Notes under the pieces: model-generated | What the model saw: only the letters and a program-made list of their open reading frames with translations | The model's database searches: none | Told to the model about the DNA's origin: nothing | Source: Kingdonia uniflora | Taxonomy: Eukaryota > Streptophyta > Magnoliopsida > Ranunculales > Circaeasteraceae | Reading direction: 5' to 3' | Length of the DNA: 64,000 nucleotides | NCBI GenBank assembly: GCA_014058105.1 | Contig: JACGCM010002776.1 | Location: forward strand, 434,001 to 498,000 | Made by a program: the position numbers and the translations under genes | Part shown: piece by piece, positions 45,691-58,210 of the stretch | How the letters are laid out: each line of letters opens with the position of its first letter | Position numbering within the stretch: position 1 is the stretch's first letter

Positions 45691-46308
45691 TGTAATGGCC
45701 TAATTCCGTAAGCTCGAAGTGGCTTGGAATTAGCTCTTACACTAATGTACCTGTGACAAAAATTTAAATAGAAAGCGAGAAATGACACAGGTGTTTAGCG
45801 TGGAAAATCTATGAATAGGTAAAATACCACGACCTCGAGCTGAGGATTTTTGTAATAGTGACATTTTATTAATTGAGGCTGATATCTTATTACAAGTAAT
45901 CTCTTGACTGAGAAATGCTTGATCTTGTGAATTAGAAGTTGGAAGTTTTTAGAATCTAGAAAATATAGTTTTCTTGGTAATTTCTCTTATAATTTTTTGG
46001 TCCTTGTTTCATCTTGAACTTCTTATTTATATAGGCCTTCTCCGCAGTTCTTTATCGTGCTAAACCACGTTCTCTGAACAATGTGGTTAGTGGTGGTTAA
46101 CTGAGTAACTGTTGAGTTTGTGAGGGACATGTGGCTTTGACTTGTTCAAGTTTTTCTGTTTGAACTTGAACCACGTCTTTCATCAGTTCGTAGAGTAGGT
46201 GGCAATGTCGACTGGAGGAGTCATGTGGAGAATGTGTGGATCTGTCATGAAGGTAGTTCGAACTAGAGATAACACAATTTATGTATGATCGAGGGGTAGG
46301 CCCCTACA
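45691..46308 (-). repeat. 5' LTR of element B (618 bp)
   Basis: Same ends as the copy at 19486-20064. The minus-strand TATA (CCTATATAAATAAG) is at about 46023-46036, which sets the direction of transcription. Followed by GTCAC, the probable target duplication. Confidence 0.93.
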
Positions 46309-46313
46309 GTCAC

Positions 46314-46876
46314 GGTCCCTTCTTAACTTTGTTCATAAGAATAGCATAAGAGAAACAATAAAACCCCAAATAATACATAAACATTCCAAGTACCGCATTA
46401 GAGGAATTGCAACAATAACCATATATGAAAGAAAGTAGACTCTTTTTAGTTTTTTTAATGAATTATTAAGAATTCTTTCAATTCATATCTAATAAAGTGA
46501 TAAAGGGTAGGAAGCATAGATCAAAATATCAATGATAAATCAATTATACCTAGATACATATGTTTTTTTGTGGCTGTCAGTTTGGTATTTTTGTGATATT
46601 ATCACTTGTTCACCAATGTTTAGTTTTATGGCATAAAACAATTAATGTATCATGACTTTATCAATTTATCACCAAAATATCACGATAATTTAATGGCATT
46701 AAGAGATAATTGATTTTAAATTTTAACATTTTCAAAACCCAAAAAGTATGAGATTTATTTTATAATTAAAGAGGTATGACCACCCATTTAAAGATAATTG
46801 CTCAACAAATCAGCTCGTTTGGAGGTTTCTTTGGTAGCGAACATCTGTATGCTGACCTATCCTCTAGGTATGGATA
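46314..46876. other. Intergenic, no gene seen
   Basis: AT-rich, with words such as TTATCACCAAAATATCACG. Nothing else supported. Confidence 0.4.
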
Positions 46877-48140
46877 TGTTCATAAAAAAATTAAAAATGG
46901 GCCCCCTACGGGATTGGTTTAGTCAATAGGAATTTTTTTTTTAAAATTGGACTCAATTTGACCAAGAATTAGGCTATTTATAGCCAATTAAGTGTCGGAA
47001 CCAGTCCTAGAGTGGTCTGAATAGGTCTGAATCAGGGCCTGGACCGTGTTGATCGGTATGGACCGGTTTGACCCAGCCACACGTGTCCCACACGTGCGGC
47101 AGGTATCTGTCACACGCACCACACACGTGACAGCCACACGTGTCTGCCACGTGTCTCTCCGATGATCGTCCGGTAGCCGGTCCGATTACTGCCATTAGTT
47201 ACCACACGTACCATGCACATGCCACACACGTGCCATACTTGCCACATATGTAGCACATGCCTACCATGTGTCATGCCATGTCAGTATGCCACATGTCCTC
47301 GACACGTGTCAGTGCTGACGTCAGCACTGTGGACCCCAATGTCACGTCATCATACCACATTTCATTGACACGTATCACTGCTGACATCAACAAAGGATAA
47401 AGATGACATCATCAAATATATAATTATTTTAAAAAATAATTAAAAGATAATAATTTATTTTTGCTAACATCTAACCTGAAAACACCATTTTTGGCTGTGA
47501 AACTGCCTAGTTGAAATGTGAGTTTCCCAGTGATTGAGACATCTCTCTAAGACATGCCATATACCGTTGGAAAACTCATGGGATAGTCTTTCTAATTTAT
47601 GTATTCTCTCCTCTATCCAATATTTATAGAAAAAGTAATTTTGGTTTAAAAAAGGCCCTTAATCAAGGGTAAAAAAAAAGAGCCAAAATTGGTTATTTTT
47701 AATTTGAAAAAATTAGGAAAATATGCTTCTAATCCATATTTAGATATCATAAAACATTGATTAGATAGGAATTGAATCTAAATTTGAAAATCTTTAAAAT
47801 ACCTCTTCTGATCGCAAGATTTCCCTAAAATCACTGATTGGAGAGTAATTTTCTCTCACCTCTTGATCTACTAGCTTACATGTTGATAACATGTAAGGAA
47901 ATAATAGAATAGAAGCTATCAATTCTGTACCTTGAAAGCAATTGAGAGAAGTGAGATTTCTTATTAATTTGAGAACTGTTTCTCTGTACGTAATACAAAG
48001 TAGATAACCCTACAATATAAGTTACCAAACCTACTCAAACTCTCTCCATAAACCCTATTAGCCTATGGGCTTGTTAGGAGTCTAATAGGACACCCCAGCC
48101 CAGTTAGGCTCCTAGCTTGGGCTAGACCCATCTCCTAACA
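46877..48140 (-). repeat. 3' LTR of copia element F, with CACGTG array
   Basis: Ends CATCTCCTAACA at 48140, aligning with the LTR ending 61949. It includes at least seven CACGTG boxes between 47088 and 47306 among many ACGT and CATGTG variants, and a perfect 20-base palindrome centred on TGACGTCA at 47310-47329. The left border is approximate. Confidence 0.8.
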
Positions 48141-48390
48141 ATCCCCCTTGGGGTGTTCTATACCAGGATGACTTGCTTTATCAAAACCTTTGTCTAGCAA
48201 AACCCTCTTGGGAAAAAGATGTGCAAGGAAAGAGTACAATCCCATGCCCTGTATGGGTTGTGGATGCATATACATTACCTCATCAAAAGATCTAGTCAGT
48301 AAAACCTCCTAGAATAAAAACTGCACTATCAGGAAAAAGAGTACAACATGCATGTGTCTACGTCAGGCTGGGACTACTCCTTCTGACGTC

Positions 48391-48506
48391 TATTTCTCTG
48401 AGATTTATCTCTCTGAGATCTATCTATTTGAGATCTATCTAACTGAGATCTATCTCTCTGAGATCTATATCCCTGAGATATATCTCCCTGAGATGTATCT
48501 CCCTAA
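48391..48506. repeat. 15-bp minisatellite beside the copia F polypurine tract
   Basis: About eight units of the pattern GAGATCTATCTCTCT with small variations. On the plus strand it reads as a repeated SEIYL peptide, on the minus strand as a repeated SQRDR-like peptide that would directly extend the end of copia pol. It lies between the RNase H stop and the 3' LTR. Confidence 0.85.
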
Positions 48507-50172
48507 GACATTGATAAATAAATCTCTTGCATGCCGATTTTGTGTACTAACTGCTTGAACGTAACTGGTGCAAGGGTCTTCGTGAATCGGTTTGCAAAGA
48601 CGTCTTCTGAAATTTCTTCAACAATGCCAATCTCATCCGCCTTTTGTAATTCATAAGGATTGAATGGTTTCTGTGAAATGTGCTTCGTTCTGTCTCCATT
48701 GATAAATCGCCATTGACTTGAATAATGCAAGCTAAATTGTCTTCATACATAGTCGATGCTTTATCTTGGATAAAACATGTCACAACTTTGGTTGATAAGA
48801 TGTATCTTGGAGCATAACCATCATTCTCTGCCAGTTTCATGAAGTACAAGAATCTTCGTGTTCGAGGTGTAGCTACCGCCATCTACTACATCGATCTCTA
48901 AGATTCTTTATGTATCCCCATACATAAACACATAATCAATCTGATAGTGGCCTCAATGTGGGTTTGAAAATTATATTGTGTCGGCGTACTCTACATTTTA
49001 CCATTTACCATTTCGAGTAGAACAGACCCCAATCTTTTATGCCGATCAGATACCTCAAAATGTGCCTGATCTTAATCCAGTACTTTTGGGTAGGAACAAA
49101 ACTATCGCAAGCCAAACTGTTCACTACGAATGAGTCATTGGGTTTAGTAACCTAGCTAACTATAGCAAAACACCTACTAGCTATGGTGTTACAGCCATAG
49201 GAGTGTCCCCCCATTAAGATGGTGAAAGATGTCGTTGTCCATACCCAACTGATGGATGGGATAATAAATGACTTGGCCCCATGTGCTACATCCATACCGA
49301 AGTGTTAGATAAATCTTTTGATATATATTGCTTGGTGTATGAGTATGCCACTATCAAATTTTTTGATCTGCAAATCGAGATACTACTTGATTTCCCAAGG
49401 TCTTGTATTTCAAATTCCTTCCCAAGGTATTCGGCGGCTCTCACGGTCTCCCCCTGTGTTTTAATGATATTGAAATAATTTAATATACTATTATGATGAG
49501 TAAAGCTAATATCTGTGTTCAAAATAAGAACGTATGGACAAATACAGATATTTGCAATGTCCCCGACTTTCAAATACTTAGTTAACTTACTATGTCTCAT
49601 GGGCCCTAATTGCTTCAAGTCAACAATAACTTTTTCTAGTTATATTACGTAAACACCTCGTGTGTCAGGCTTAGTTGCTTCCAAAAGCTTATACCTTCCC
49701 AGGTAGCTTCATGTAAATATCTGTATCTAGTTTCCCATATAGATACACGACATTAACATCAGACGCATGTCTAGCTTGAAATGCTTATAGCATCCATAAC
49801 TGGGTAATAAGTCACACTGCCATCGATGCCAGATTTCTTAAATATTTCTTGGGCAACTAGTATTGCCTTGACCAAATTATCTCTTCGCGTGAGTTAATCA
49901 TGTTTCCGTACCTTTTCCATTTATAATCGACATGCTCAATTATATTACTTTACATTGTACTAGCAAGCTGAGCTTCGTTTGTATTCCAGATGCCCACTTT
50001 GGCCAATGTATAATAGCACACAGTTATTTACAATAAGTGGTTCTTAATCCTCATCCTTGATGACGAGCACAACAACGAATATGAATACCTTGTCGACAGA
50101 TCTCTACTGAACGATCCTATGTTGTGCTTATTATAAACTTTTAATAGATCGAGATCTTATTATTATCATGTG
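48503..50172 (-). pseudogene. Copia pol of element F: RT and RNase H part
   Basis: Right to left: an RT start region with KAILVAQEIFKKSGIDGSVTYYPVMDA-like sequence (about 49870-49790) and a VSIWETRYRYLHEATWEG stretch in the wrong frame. Then LGKEFEIQDLGKSSSISI (49618-49286), the strands after the RT active site. RNase H is in two overlapping frames (TRRFLYFMKLAENDGYAPRY, EDNLACIIQ, then FINGDRTKHIS, FANRFTKTLAPVTFKQLVHKIGM). These are standard copia motifs. Many frameshifts; non-functional. Confidence 0.85.
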
Positions 50173-50785
50173 TGTAATGGCCTAATTCCGTAAGCTTGAG
50201 ATGATTTGGAATTAGCTCTTATAACAATGTTCCTGAGATAAAAACTAATATGAAATAAGAAATGGCACAGGTGATTTAGCGTGGAAAACCTCTGAATAGG
50301 TAAAAAACCACGACCTGGAGTTGATGGTTTTTATAATAGTGACTTTATTGTTTGAGGCTGATATCTTATTACAAGTAATCTCTCGAACTTGAAATGCTTG
50401 ATCTTGTAGATAAAAAGTTTGGGTATTTGAAAATATCGAAAATGTAGTTTTCTCGGTGATTTCACATATATTTTCTGATCCCTGTCCCTTTTGGAACTTT
50501 TTCTTTATATAGGCCCTCTCCGCAGTTCTTTATCATGCTAAAGCAAGTTCTTCAAACAATGTGGTAGGTGGTGCTTAACTGAGTAACTGTTGAGTTTCCG
50601 AGAGATAAGTATCTTTGACTTGTTCATGTTTTTCTATTGAGCTCGACCCATATTCTTCAACAGTTCGTAGTATAGGTGTCAATGCTGACTGTTTATATCA
50701 CATGTGGATTGTGCGAGTCTGATATGGGGGTAGTTTGAATTGGAAATAGCTCGAATTGGATTAGATCGAGGGATAGGTCCCTATA
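50173..50785 (-). repeat. 3' LTR of element C (613 bp)
   Basis: Begins TGTAATGGCC and ends GGTCCCTATA in plus coordinates; the final CA has drifted to TA. It aligns throughout with the B LTRs. The polypurine tract (reverse complement GCGAGGGGGTGAT) follows at 50786-50798. Confidence 0.9.
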
Positions 50786-51130
50786 ATCACCCCCTCGCAA
50801 CCGAAGTCACGAGTGGCTTTGGTTAAGAAAGAATTTGCGGGTTTATGGGTATATGGGTTTTAAATGCTTGAAAATGAAGGAAGTATTAATGTGGACTTGA
50901 CTGTATGGAAAATGTGTATATTTTATGGGGGGATTTTTATGCATAGAATGATGGTGGGAATATTGATGTACGCGACACTTAGAATTTTGAGAGTTTCATC
51001 TGTTTTGAATGATGATGCTTTGTAAACGTACCTGCACATTAAATATTTGGGTTATATAATAAGTACATGTACCGAGGATTGTGGTAAAGTACGCTATTTG
51101 TTGCATAATTCTCTGGAAGTCTTAGTGACG

Positions 51131-51412
51131 ATGGTGAATACCCGGAGAATGGTTCATGAAGAGAAATTTTTTGTTGAGATGCAGAAGTTGAATTTAAGAC
51201 ATTTCGGTGATTAATCATTTTAGATGCCTACCCCCGTTCCCGTTTTACCGACGTATCAAGGTATATCAGAAGAAGAAGCTGCTGAAGCTGAGGAATATTT
51301 TTACTGTACGTGGAGATTTCATCTCGTTGTCTTAACAGGTGAGCAACGTTGGAGGTGTCTCTGCATCCTTGCGGTAAACATGGTTAAGGAGAAAGATGCG
51401 GGGTTGGGGTAA
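51131..51412 (+). pseudogene. Element C short antisense ORF a
   Basis: ATG 51131 (MVNTRRMVHEE), then LRHFGD, two stops (about 51212 and 51221), and an open piece 51224-51412 (MPTPVPVLPTYQG, CTWRFHLVVLTGEQRW). Same order of motifs as A and B. A conserved TATA (GGTTATATAATAAG) lies at about 51050-51063. Confidence 0.5.
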
Positions 51413-52421
51413 CTACTAGGCATTTTCGCCGATGTCTTCTGTTGGGCCTTCTTCATCTTTACTAACTCTGCAGTGGTGGTGGTTATAGAGGAGGCAACGG
51501 TGGTAGTGGAGAAGGGAGACAGATAATGGAAGTTAGCTTCTGTACCCCCATCGTTTCTTGGTTCTAAGAGGACCTTCTGCTTGAAAAGTTGGTTCAAGCA
51601 TTGAGTCTTTTACTTTCATGTCCAAACTTTCTCCAAACCCAGTTTCTAGTCAGAGTAAGATGGCGTAAAGGGAGAAGGACATCTGGTGACTTCCAATGCC
51701 TGCTTTGCATCAGAAGATTCTTTGAGTAAAACAGTACTAAAGTCAGATGAACTGAAGGATTTGTTCTTTCGAAGTACTTGAAAGACTTGTTATCTATAAA
51801 GTACCTGAAAGGCTTATTATCTGTAAAGTACCTGATTTCGGAGTACCTGAAAGACTTGTTATCTGTAAAATACTTGAAAGATTTGATATCTGTAAAGTAC
51901 CTGTAATTTATATTCTAGCTGAATAAAATTTATTATCTAACCTCTGTGTTGATGTATAGAATAACTCTTGAGACTGAGCTAGGAAAAATTTGAAGATTTA
52001 CGAATAGAGGATGAAATATAATGTATGGGATTGGAACTTCAAAATCTGTTATAGTAATCAGGCTGTAAAAATATGTTTGTAACATGAAATACGTGTAAGG
52101 ATTTATTTTTGAACTGAGTGACTAAAAAATATTGGGGGTAAGAGATAACTGTAGAAGTTTTTGAGTATACAAGATTTGAAAATTCGAGCCCAGGGAGGTC
52201 GTTTCCGAAATATCTAAAATGGAAAGTGTAAGCTCGATATGGAATAAGTTGAATTGACTAAGGTTAATAGGGAGAGATAAGTTCAATTACTTTTTCTTAG
52301 GAAACCAGGGTTTCTGTTGTGAAAGAACATAATCTAATTGTGAATTTTGGGGGATCTGGAGTAATTTAAGAACTATATAAATAGGGGGAAATGAGCTTTA
52401 AACATGTGGAAGAGAATAGAA

Positions 52422-52770
52422 ATGGTGTGGACTCGATCTGAGATAATTTGTTATACCACTAAGGGGTGATTGGCGATAAAGATAGCTAAAGTATGGGAGT
52501 AGATTTTTGGTTTGCTAGACTATGATGCTGACCTGCCAGTAACTGAGTGTCAGTTTGAAGGTTTAGACAGGATGGGTAGGGACTTGAGTATGGACATCAC
52601 TTTTATGAGGAGCTATTTCGAGAAGTGATTGTGGGGTATTCAGCTTGAAAGGAGGCTGTGAGACTAATTACTGAAGAAGAGATCGAGTTAGAAGATATGA
52701 GGATTTCTAGAGGTAAACAGATCTGGTGTGGCTCTCTAGTACATTTGGGATATTTCAAGTATAATTATAT
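52422..52770 (+). pseudogene. Element C short antisense ORF b, decayed
   Basis: Homologous to B 21707-22060 but with several stops (for example after CYTTKG and in the FGLLDYDA block). TATA box ACTATATAAATAGGGGG is at about 52370-52386. Included because it shows the same gene order as A and B. Confidence 0.5.
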
Positions 52771-52973
52771 ATGAGGGGGTGAATTGTAATGAGAATGAAG
52801 TGAATGAAGTGAGGAACGATATAATTATATGTAATTATATGAGTTCGAATAATTGTCAAGGAAATAAAATGGGAATAAAGTTTGAATCTGTCCTCTATTG
52901 TTGCGAATGCTGTTTGTGACTGTTGTAAAAAAAATGAATTTGAATATTTTTGAAATATTGAGAGCTTTGGAAA

Positions 52974-52997
52974 TGATGTCAGCACTTCTATAAGTAG
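52974..52997 (+). promoter_or_regulatory. TGATGTCA motif plus TATA box 3, element C
   Basis: TGATGTCA (52974-52981) and CTATAAGTAG (52988-52997), about 90 bases before the start region of the long gene, as in A and B. Confidence 0.55.
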
Positions 52998-53086
52998 GAG
53001 TAAAAAATATTAAAAATGGGCAACTTTTGATTTTATCTCTGGTGAAAAAGAAGGGAAAGTTTGATTGCGTATATTGCTAGGTCATC

Positions 53087-56000
53087 ATAAGTGTGAGGAG
53101 GTCAGAGGGAGATTTGGAAATGATAGATGAAAATATATTAAAATATAGGGCAGGGGGTAATAACGGGAAGGTATTTTCACCGAAAAGGTACAAGACGTCT
53201 GACATTAATTGTGGAAGGGATGCCTCGGTTTCAAAACCAAGGGCGGCTCGTGTGAGGCCCAATAACTGCCAACAGTTAAAGAGAGAAAATATAAATAATG
53301 CTTCGTCTTCCTCTTTCAAACGTTTATCAACTTCTGAAAACTTGAAGAACAGTGAGAGAGGAAAGAAAAAAAATAGCAGAGAATTTTGTGAGAAATTAAT
53401 CGAAAGTGATTTATAATTAAAGCGAAAGAGAGTTGTAGAAACTGAGTCACAATGGTGGTTATACAACAACGTTGTGAGGGAAGGATTTGGTACTGCATCA
53501 GATTCATATTCTGACATAGAAGGTTAGTAAATGATTTGTGATACTTTGAATGTGATTTTTTTGAAAATCCTTTTTTGTTGTATGCAAATCTACAAAATTA
53601 CCATTTATAACAATCTATAAAAATCTGCTTGATATATTTGTAAAAATAAGATATGAAAGATATGTATGTGGGTGATATAAATGATATTGATGGAATACCT
53701 GGACCTGCATGTAGGTCGAACCTGAGTAGTATTGTGTAGGATCAAACCTCATCTATAGAGTTATAGTTTATATGAAGACGTCACCTGCGAATAAGGTGTC
53801 GACCTCTAGTCGATCGGCTGAGTCCGTGAATGTAATATTTGATAGGGAGGATGAGGTAGGAGTTGTTCAATTTCCAGATTTCTCTGGAAAATTGGTTTCA
53901 TATCCACTGGATTCTGCTGTGTTTAGTGAGTTTTGTAAAGCCAAAGCTTCTGTAGGGGGAAGATGGGGTAATTTTATGGAACATACCGATAGACAGTTTA
54001 GAAGTTGTATTGTAGGATCTGGGGAGGAACATTTCTTTTTATTGGCTGATTTGGAGATGGAGGGAGTAGATAGGGGTTTGGATAAATCAATCTCGCTGGA
54101 GTATTATGATGGAAACTTCTGGGGCCACCTGGAAGAGGGTTTTCTTTGTTACTTGTCTCAATTGGAGTACAGGTTGGGTCTTCTCCTTAACAATTTGTCG
54201 AAAAGGATTATGAACATCATTGGGGCATGTCCTATTCAGTTGAACGAGAACATGTGGGAGGTAATAATTATATTTGAATTTTTGAACAAGTTGTGGGAGG
54301 AGGATGAGGTTGAGAGGAGGATATCTCCTGAAGATGTCTTGCAGCTTTATGGTGTAAAAAACTATTATGCAAGTGGAGGGGCGTACTATTTTGCGAGTAC
54401 GACTTAACCTCTTTTCTTTGATCAGAATTCAGCAGGTCGAATGTGGAATGATAATGTAATATGGGTATTGCCTTCAGAGAGATGATGAAGAACCCATGGA
54501 ACTTCTATGTAGAACTGTGAAACAAAGTAAGTATAACAATATATAATGTATAATATTGAAATGTTAAGAATGTATGTTGCTTATTGGATGATAGTAAGTT
54601 TGTTGTTTGACAGGTCCTAAATCGAAGGTGACAAGAAAGGAGTTCCTGTTAGATACTATTGCTCAGGATGGGATTAAGCTTGAGGTAGTTTTGAAAGAAC
54701 TTGGCATTAGCAGGAAGAAATGTGTTAACAGCTGATCTGAGAAAGTTCAAATGTCTTAAACAACAAAGCGAATAACTGGTGTTGGTGGCAATATGAAGAG
54801 GGGAGCTGATGGAGAAAGACGAGAGGTCTTACCCAAGGCCTCGGGAGTAGATTTCGTGGATGTGCCAGAGTCTATTACGTCAAGTAAGTTGGCTCGGGTA
54901 TTTCCAAAGAAGATGATGTTGAGGTGTAGCTCGACCTGCAGTACCATGGGGTGAGGGTGGTGAGGTCGAGGGAGAGGCTAAGAAGAGAAGGGTAGATCCT
55001 TCTTCTGGAATGATTAGGGCGAAGGTCATAGTGAATCGACCTGAAACAGAAGACAAGCTGAAAGAGGTCAAGGAAAGGGTAAGGCTTGCAGCTCGCAATA
55101 GTGGGGATGAGATGAGCAAAATGGTAAGTTCATTGGTTTGGAATATATTATGAATTTTGTATGGCAATTCAAGCTAACAATGAGGTGGATGTTGTTTTGT
55201 TTTTGTAGGCTACTCGTTTGATGAAGGGAATCTACCTCAGAGTTGAAGAGGAGATAGTTGAGCTTAAGAAGGGGAAGGCTGAGCTTGAGAAGAAGGTAGC
55301 TCGATTAAAAGTTGACTTGGCCAAGGAGGGAAAACAACTAGAGGCCCTGAAGGCTTCTTAAGAGCTGGAGATCAGCGAGCTGACAACGGAGGTGGGAAAG
55401 ATTGTGGTAGAGGTTGTAATCCAGCGTGATAGACTTGGGCGCCACCGCCTAAAAATTGGGTACTCCAAAATGAGGTGAATGACATTATGGCGGGCACCTT
55501 TGTTGAGGAAGAGGAAGATGATGAAGTAGATGATGTTTTTGTTAGAGTTGTGGATGGGCTATATGGTGTCTCTCCCCAAACGATGTGAGACAACCAAGGT
55601 GATGACAATGAACATCTAGAGGAAGGGAACGAGAAGGTAGAGTAGATTGTTGACTATATGATTGTATGAATGGTTTGGAATGTTGTAATCTAATGGAATA
55701 TTGTTTGCTAGATAGACTTCTGTAGGCTAAGATGTTCTTGTAAACCTTGTTGTAGGAACTTAAGGAAATGCGCCTCAAAATAAAAGATTTAGAGAATGAG
55801 CTTGTTAAGGAGAAAGACGCCTCAACATCCCTGTTGTCTTTGCAAGCGGGGCTACAAGGTAGAAAAGAACAAAAAATATTTGACTTGTATGCTTCATTAC
55901 TTTAGAGATATAAAGTAAAAATTAGAGTGTAGAGACATACCAGAAACTTGTTAACAGTTTAGGGGCAATGGTACTCAATTGTGTGCAGAAAATACCAAAG

Positions 56001-57490
56001 TATTAAAAAGTAAGAATATAGAGAATCTGTACCTTGAAATTTGGAGTATATGTTATTGTTCATCAAATTAAGATCATACTTCGACCTTAAGTTTAGAAGT
56101 AGTTTCACACAGTAGATGTTAAAAAATAGAAATTTCGTCAGAAATAAGTTGTATGTATTGAGTGAGTGTTTTGAATCGAACTTGATATATTGTATCTACG
56201 ATGCGCAGGTCGAATTGAAGTCAGCTCGCTTGAGCGAAGATGTGACACATCAATTTAACAAAAAAATTGCGGCGGTGTTTGATAGAATGAAAAGGGCGAA
56301 TGAAGATAGGAAATATTAAGATGTAAAGGTACATTTCAAGTTTGTTGAGGTAGCTCAAACTACTGATGAGCTCACTCAGAAGATCAAGGCGAAGGATGCT
56401 GAGATTAGTAAAGGGAAAAAAGAGCTCGCGAAGATGAAAGAAAAGGCAGCGAAGCTCAAAAGCCAGAATGATGCCCTGATGGTAAAGAGTAAGGAGGCCG
56501 ACATGGCTCGATACCTTATACAGATGCTAGAAACATAAGAGAAATAGTTATGTCATTTTGTTGCCAGTCTTAAGGACCAAATAACCTGTAAAACGAATGA
56601 ACAAGAGCAGACTCGAGCTGATTTAGGGAATACCAGGGGCGAACTGGAGCAATTGAAGAAGAAAATGGTTGAGAAAGATAGCGAGTTGAAGAAAGCTTAA
56701 GATGATCTATCTAACTCCAAAATTATTGTTGAGCAGTTGACTGCAGCTCTACCTGCTAAAGATATGGAGTTTCGGTTGGTGCAAAGGAAATGCGATGAAC
56801 TAAATGAGAGGGTGGTACAGTTGAAGGCCGATTTAGCCCAGACCAATTCACGGGCCAAAAATACCGAGGCTGGCGAGCGCTCGAGAAAGAATAAAGGTGA
56901 TGCCAGGTTCTCCATTGTTTAAAGGGATGTAGTTAGCCCATCAGCTTGAATAAGAGAGCTGGAGGGAAATGTGGCTCAAATTCAAGGTCATGTGCCAAAA
57001 GGAAATAAACGGTTAATGGAGTGCCAAAGTAAGTTGGACGCTGATCTTTCCTGGGAACAAGAATTAGAGTAGGCTATCAGAGGCAATGAGATCTTGATAA
57101 AGAAAAAGGATATACTGTTAAAGAAATCTCCTGCTGGGGAAGATTTTGATCGGGAGCTCGGGGTACTTCGTACTCAGGTGGCGGACTTGAGGGTGATGAA
57201 TCAGGCTAAATCAGTTAAAGCTGATAAGAAGGTGAAGGAGAACATCAAATTTATGTCCTATGTAGATAGTCAAATGGAATGGCAAGAAGCACGATACAAG
57301 AGGTTGAAAGAACACCTTTAAACGACAAGAGAGAATTTTTTAAAGATGGTTGTGCCGGAGGCACCGCACTCAGAGATGTTAATGGCAGTGATCACCTATT
57401 TTTTTGAGGAGGTAAAAAGACTTGAGTTATAGAGAGATAGCTTGCACGACTGTTTGTCGGATTGATAATGTATTTGCAGAGCTGATATAT
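53087..57490 (+). pseudogene. Element C antisense spliced gene (gypsy-type transposon-domain and coiled-coil protein)
   Basis: Proposed exons: 53087-53522, 53767-54526, 54614-55123, 55209-55636, 55756-55858 and 56209 to about 57490, with every border matching B. The start codon has changed (ATA where B has ATG). The exon 2 domain is the best preserved of the three copies, open from 53772 to 54407 (211 codons): FPDFSGKLVSYPLDSAVF, GRWGNFMEHTDRQFRSC, GFLCYLSQLEYRLGLLLNN, GACPIQLNENMWEV, VKNYYASGGAYYF. It ends at a stop (ACT TAA) where B has ACT TGG. Exons 4-6 are charged coiled coil (LRTQVADLRVMNQ, EQLTAALPAKDMEFRLVQRK). Not functional, but the most informative copy for the central domain. Confidence 0.75.
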
Positions 57491-57996
57491 ATCGAGGAAA
57501 CTGTATGTACTCCACGAAAACAAAGTTTGGTTCTTGACCTGCTGAATTTGTAGAGCAAGGCAGGGTCACTGTGACTGCTTGAGCTCAAAAATTTATGGCT
57601 GGTCATCATCCTGTTGTTGGGGAAAGCGTAGCTGACCTCAAAGCTTGTACTACAGTTTGTCAAATAGAGGATATATTTGTAGAGCTGATATAGATCGAGG
57701 ACTCTCTATGTATTCTATGGAAGCAGAGTTTGGTTCTTAACCTGCTGAATTGGTAGAGCAAGGCAGGGCCACTGTGGCTGCTCGAACTTGAATATTTATG
57801 GCTGGTCGTTCTCCTGTTGTAGGGGAAAGCGTAGCTGACCTCTTGACAGTAGAAAAGAATCCTTTGTAGTGGTTGTACATGTAACCTGAAAAAGTATCTG
57901 TCACAGACATATTGAGAGATGAAAACTAGTTTTACCTTTGCCTTATCTTATGTCTGGCAGAGTTCTTTGATTGAAAACTAGTATTACATTAGTTTT

Positions 57997-58210
57997 AATA
58001 ATAGGCAAACATAAGACCATCTCCTAGACGCATCTTTTATGACTATAAATATTCAAGTGGGCCACTATGTGGATGAATAGGTCAACATATATCTCCATGG
58101 ATGCGCTTAGAGCAAAGGCTGGAGATGCCACTCTACCTTGGTCATAGTAGGATTAAATAATAGACTTTCCTCGAAAGTAATCGTTATACGTATATTATCT
58201 GGATCTTCTT
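57997..58210 (-). pseudogene. Copia integrase start of element F
   Basis: The minus strand includes HPWRYMLTYSS and IFIVIKDASRRWSYVC, corresponding to the DPFRYFMVLIDASTRWSHVC-type start of the copia integrase core. Downstream sequence is cut off at about 57996 by element C; the rest of the core is absent on the other side (50172). Confidence 0.65.

Larger units (their letters stand above)
19486..46308 (-). mobile_element. Element B: complete Ty3/gypsy (Tat-like) retrotransposon, split by nested element D
   Basis: LTRs at 19486-20064 and 45691-46308 share TGTAATGGCC... and ...GGCCCCTACA ends. The polypurine tract beside the left LTR, the minus-strand TATA in the LTRs (reverse complement of TTATTTATATAGG, about 46024) and gag-pol on the minus strand show it reads right to left: 5' LTR 46308-45691, gag, protease, RT, RNase H, integrase, antisense cassette, 3' LTR 20064-19486. 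The flanks GCCAC (19481-19485) and GTCAC (46309-46313) look like a 5-bp target duplication with one C/T difference. Without D and its duplication the element is about 14.2 kb. Gag-pol is frameshifted and dead. Confidence 0.88.
50173..57996 (-). mobile_element. Element C: truncated third copy of the A/B gypsy family
   Basis: The left end is the family 3' LTR (50173-50785), then the polypurine tract and the antisense cassette in the same order as B, colinear with B until the sequence TTAGTTTTAAT at about 57996 (B equivalent about 27115). There homology stops and copia F sequence (integrase) begins. Gag-pol and the 5' LTR of C are therefore missing, along with the integrase core of F. One deletion across C and F explains both. 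Confidence 0.85.

Noticed and set aside
46877..46890. Five-base target duplication for copia F
   Set aside because: Sequence before 46877 (GGATA) does not match that after 61949 (CTTTC), so the left LTR border or the duplication is unresolved.
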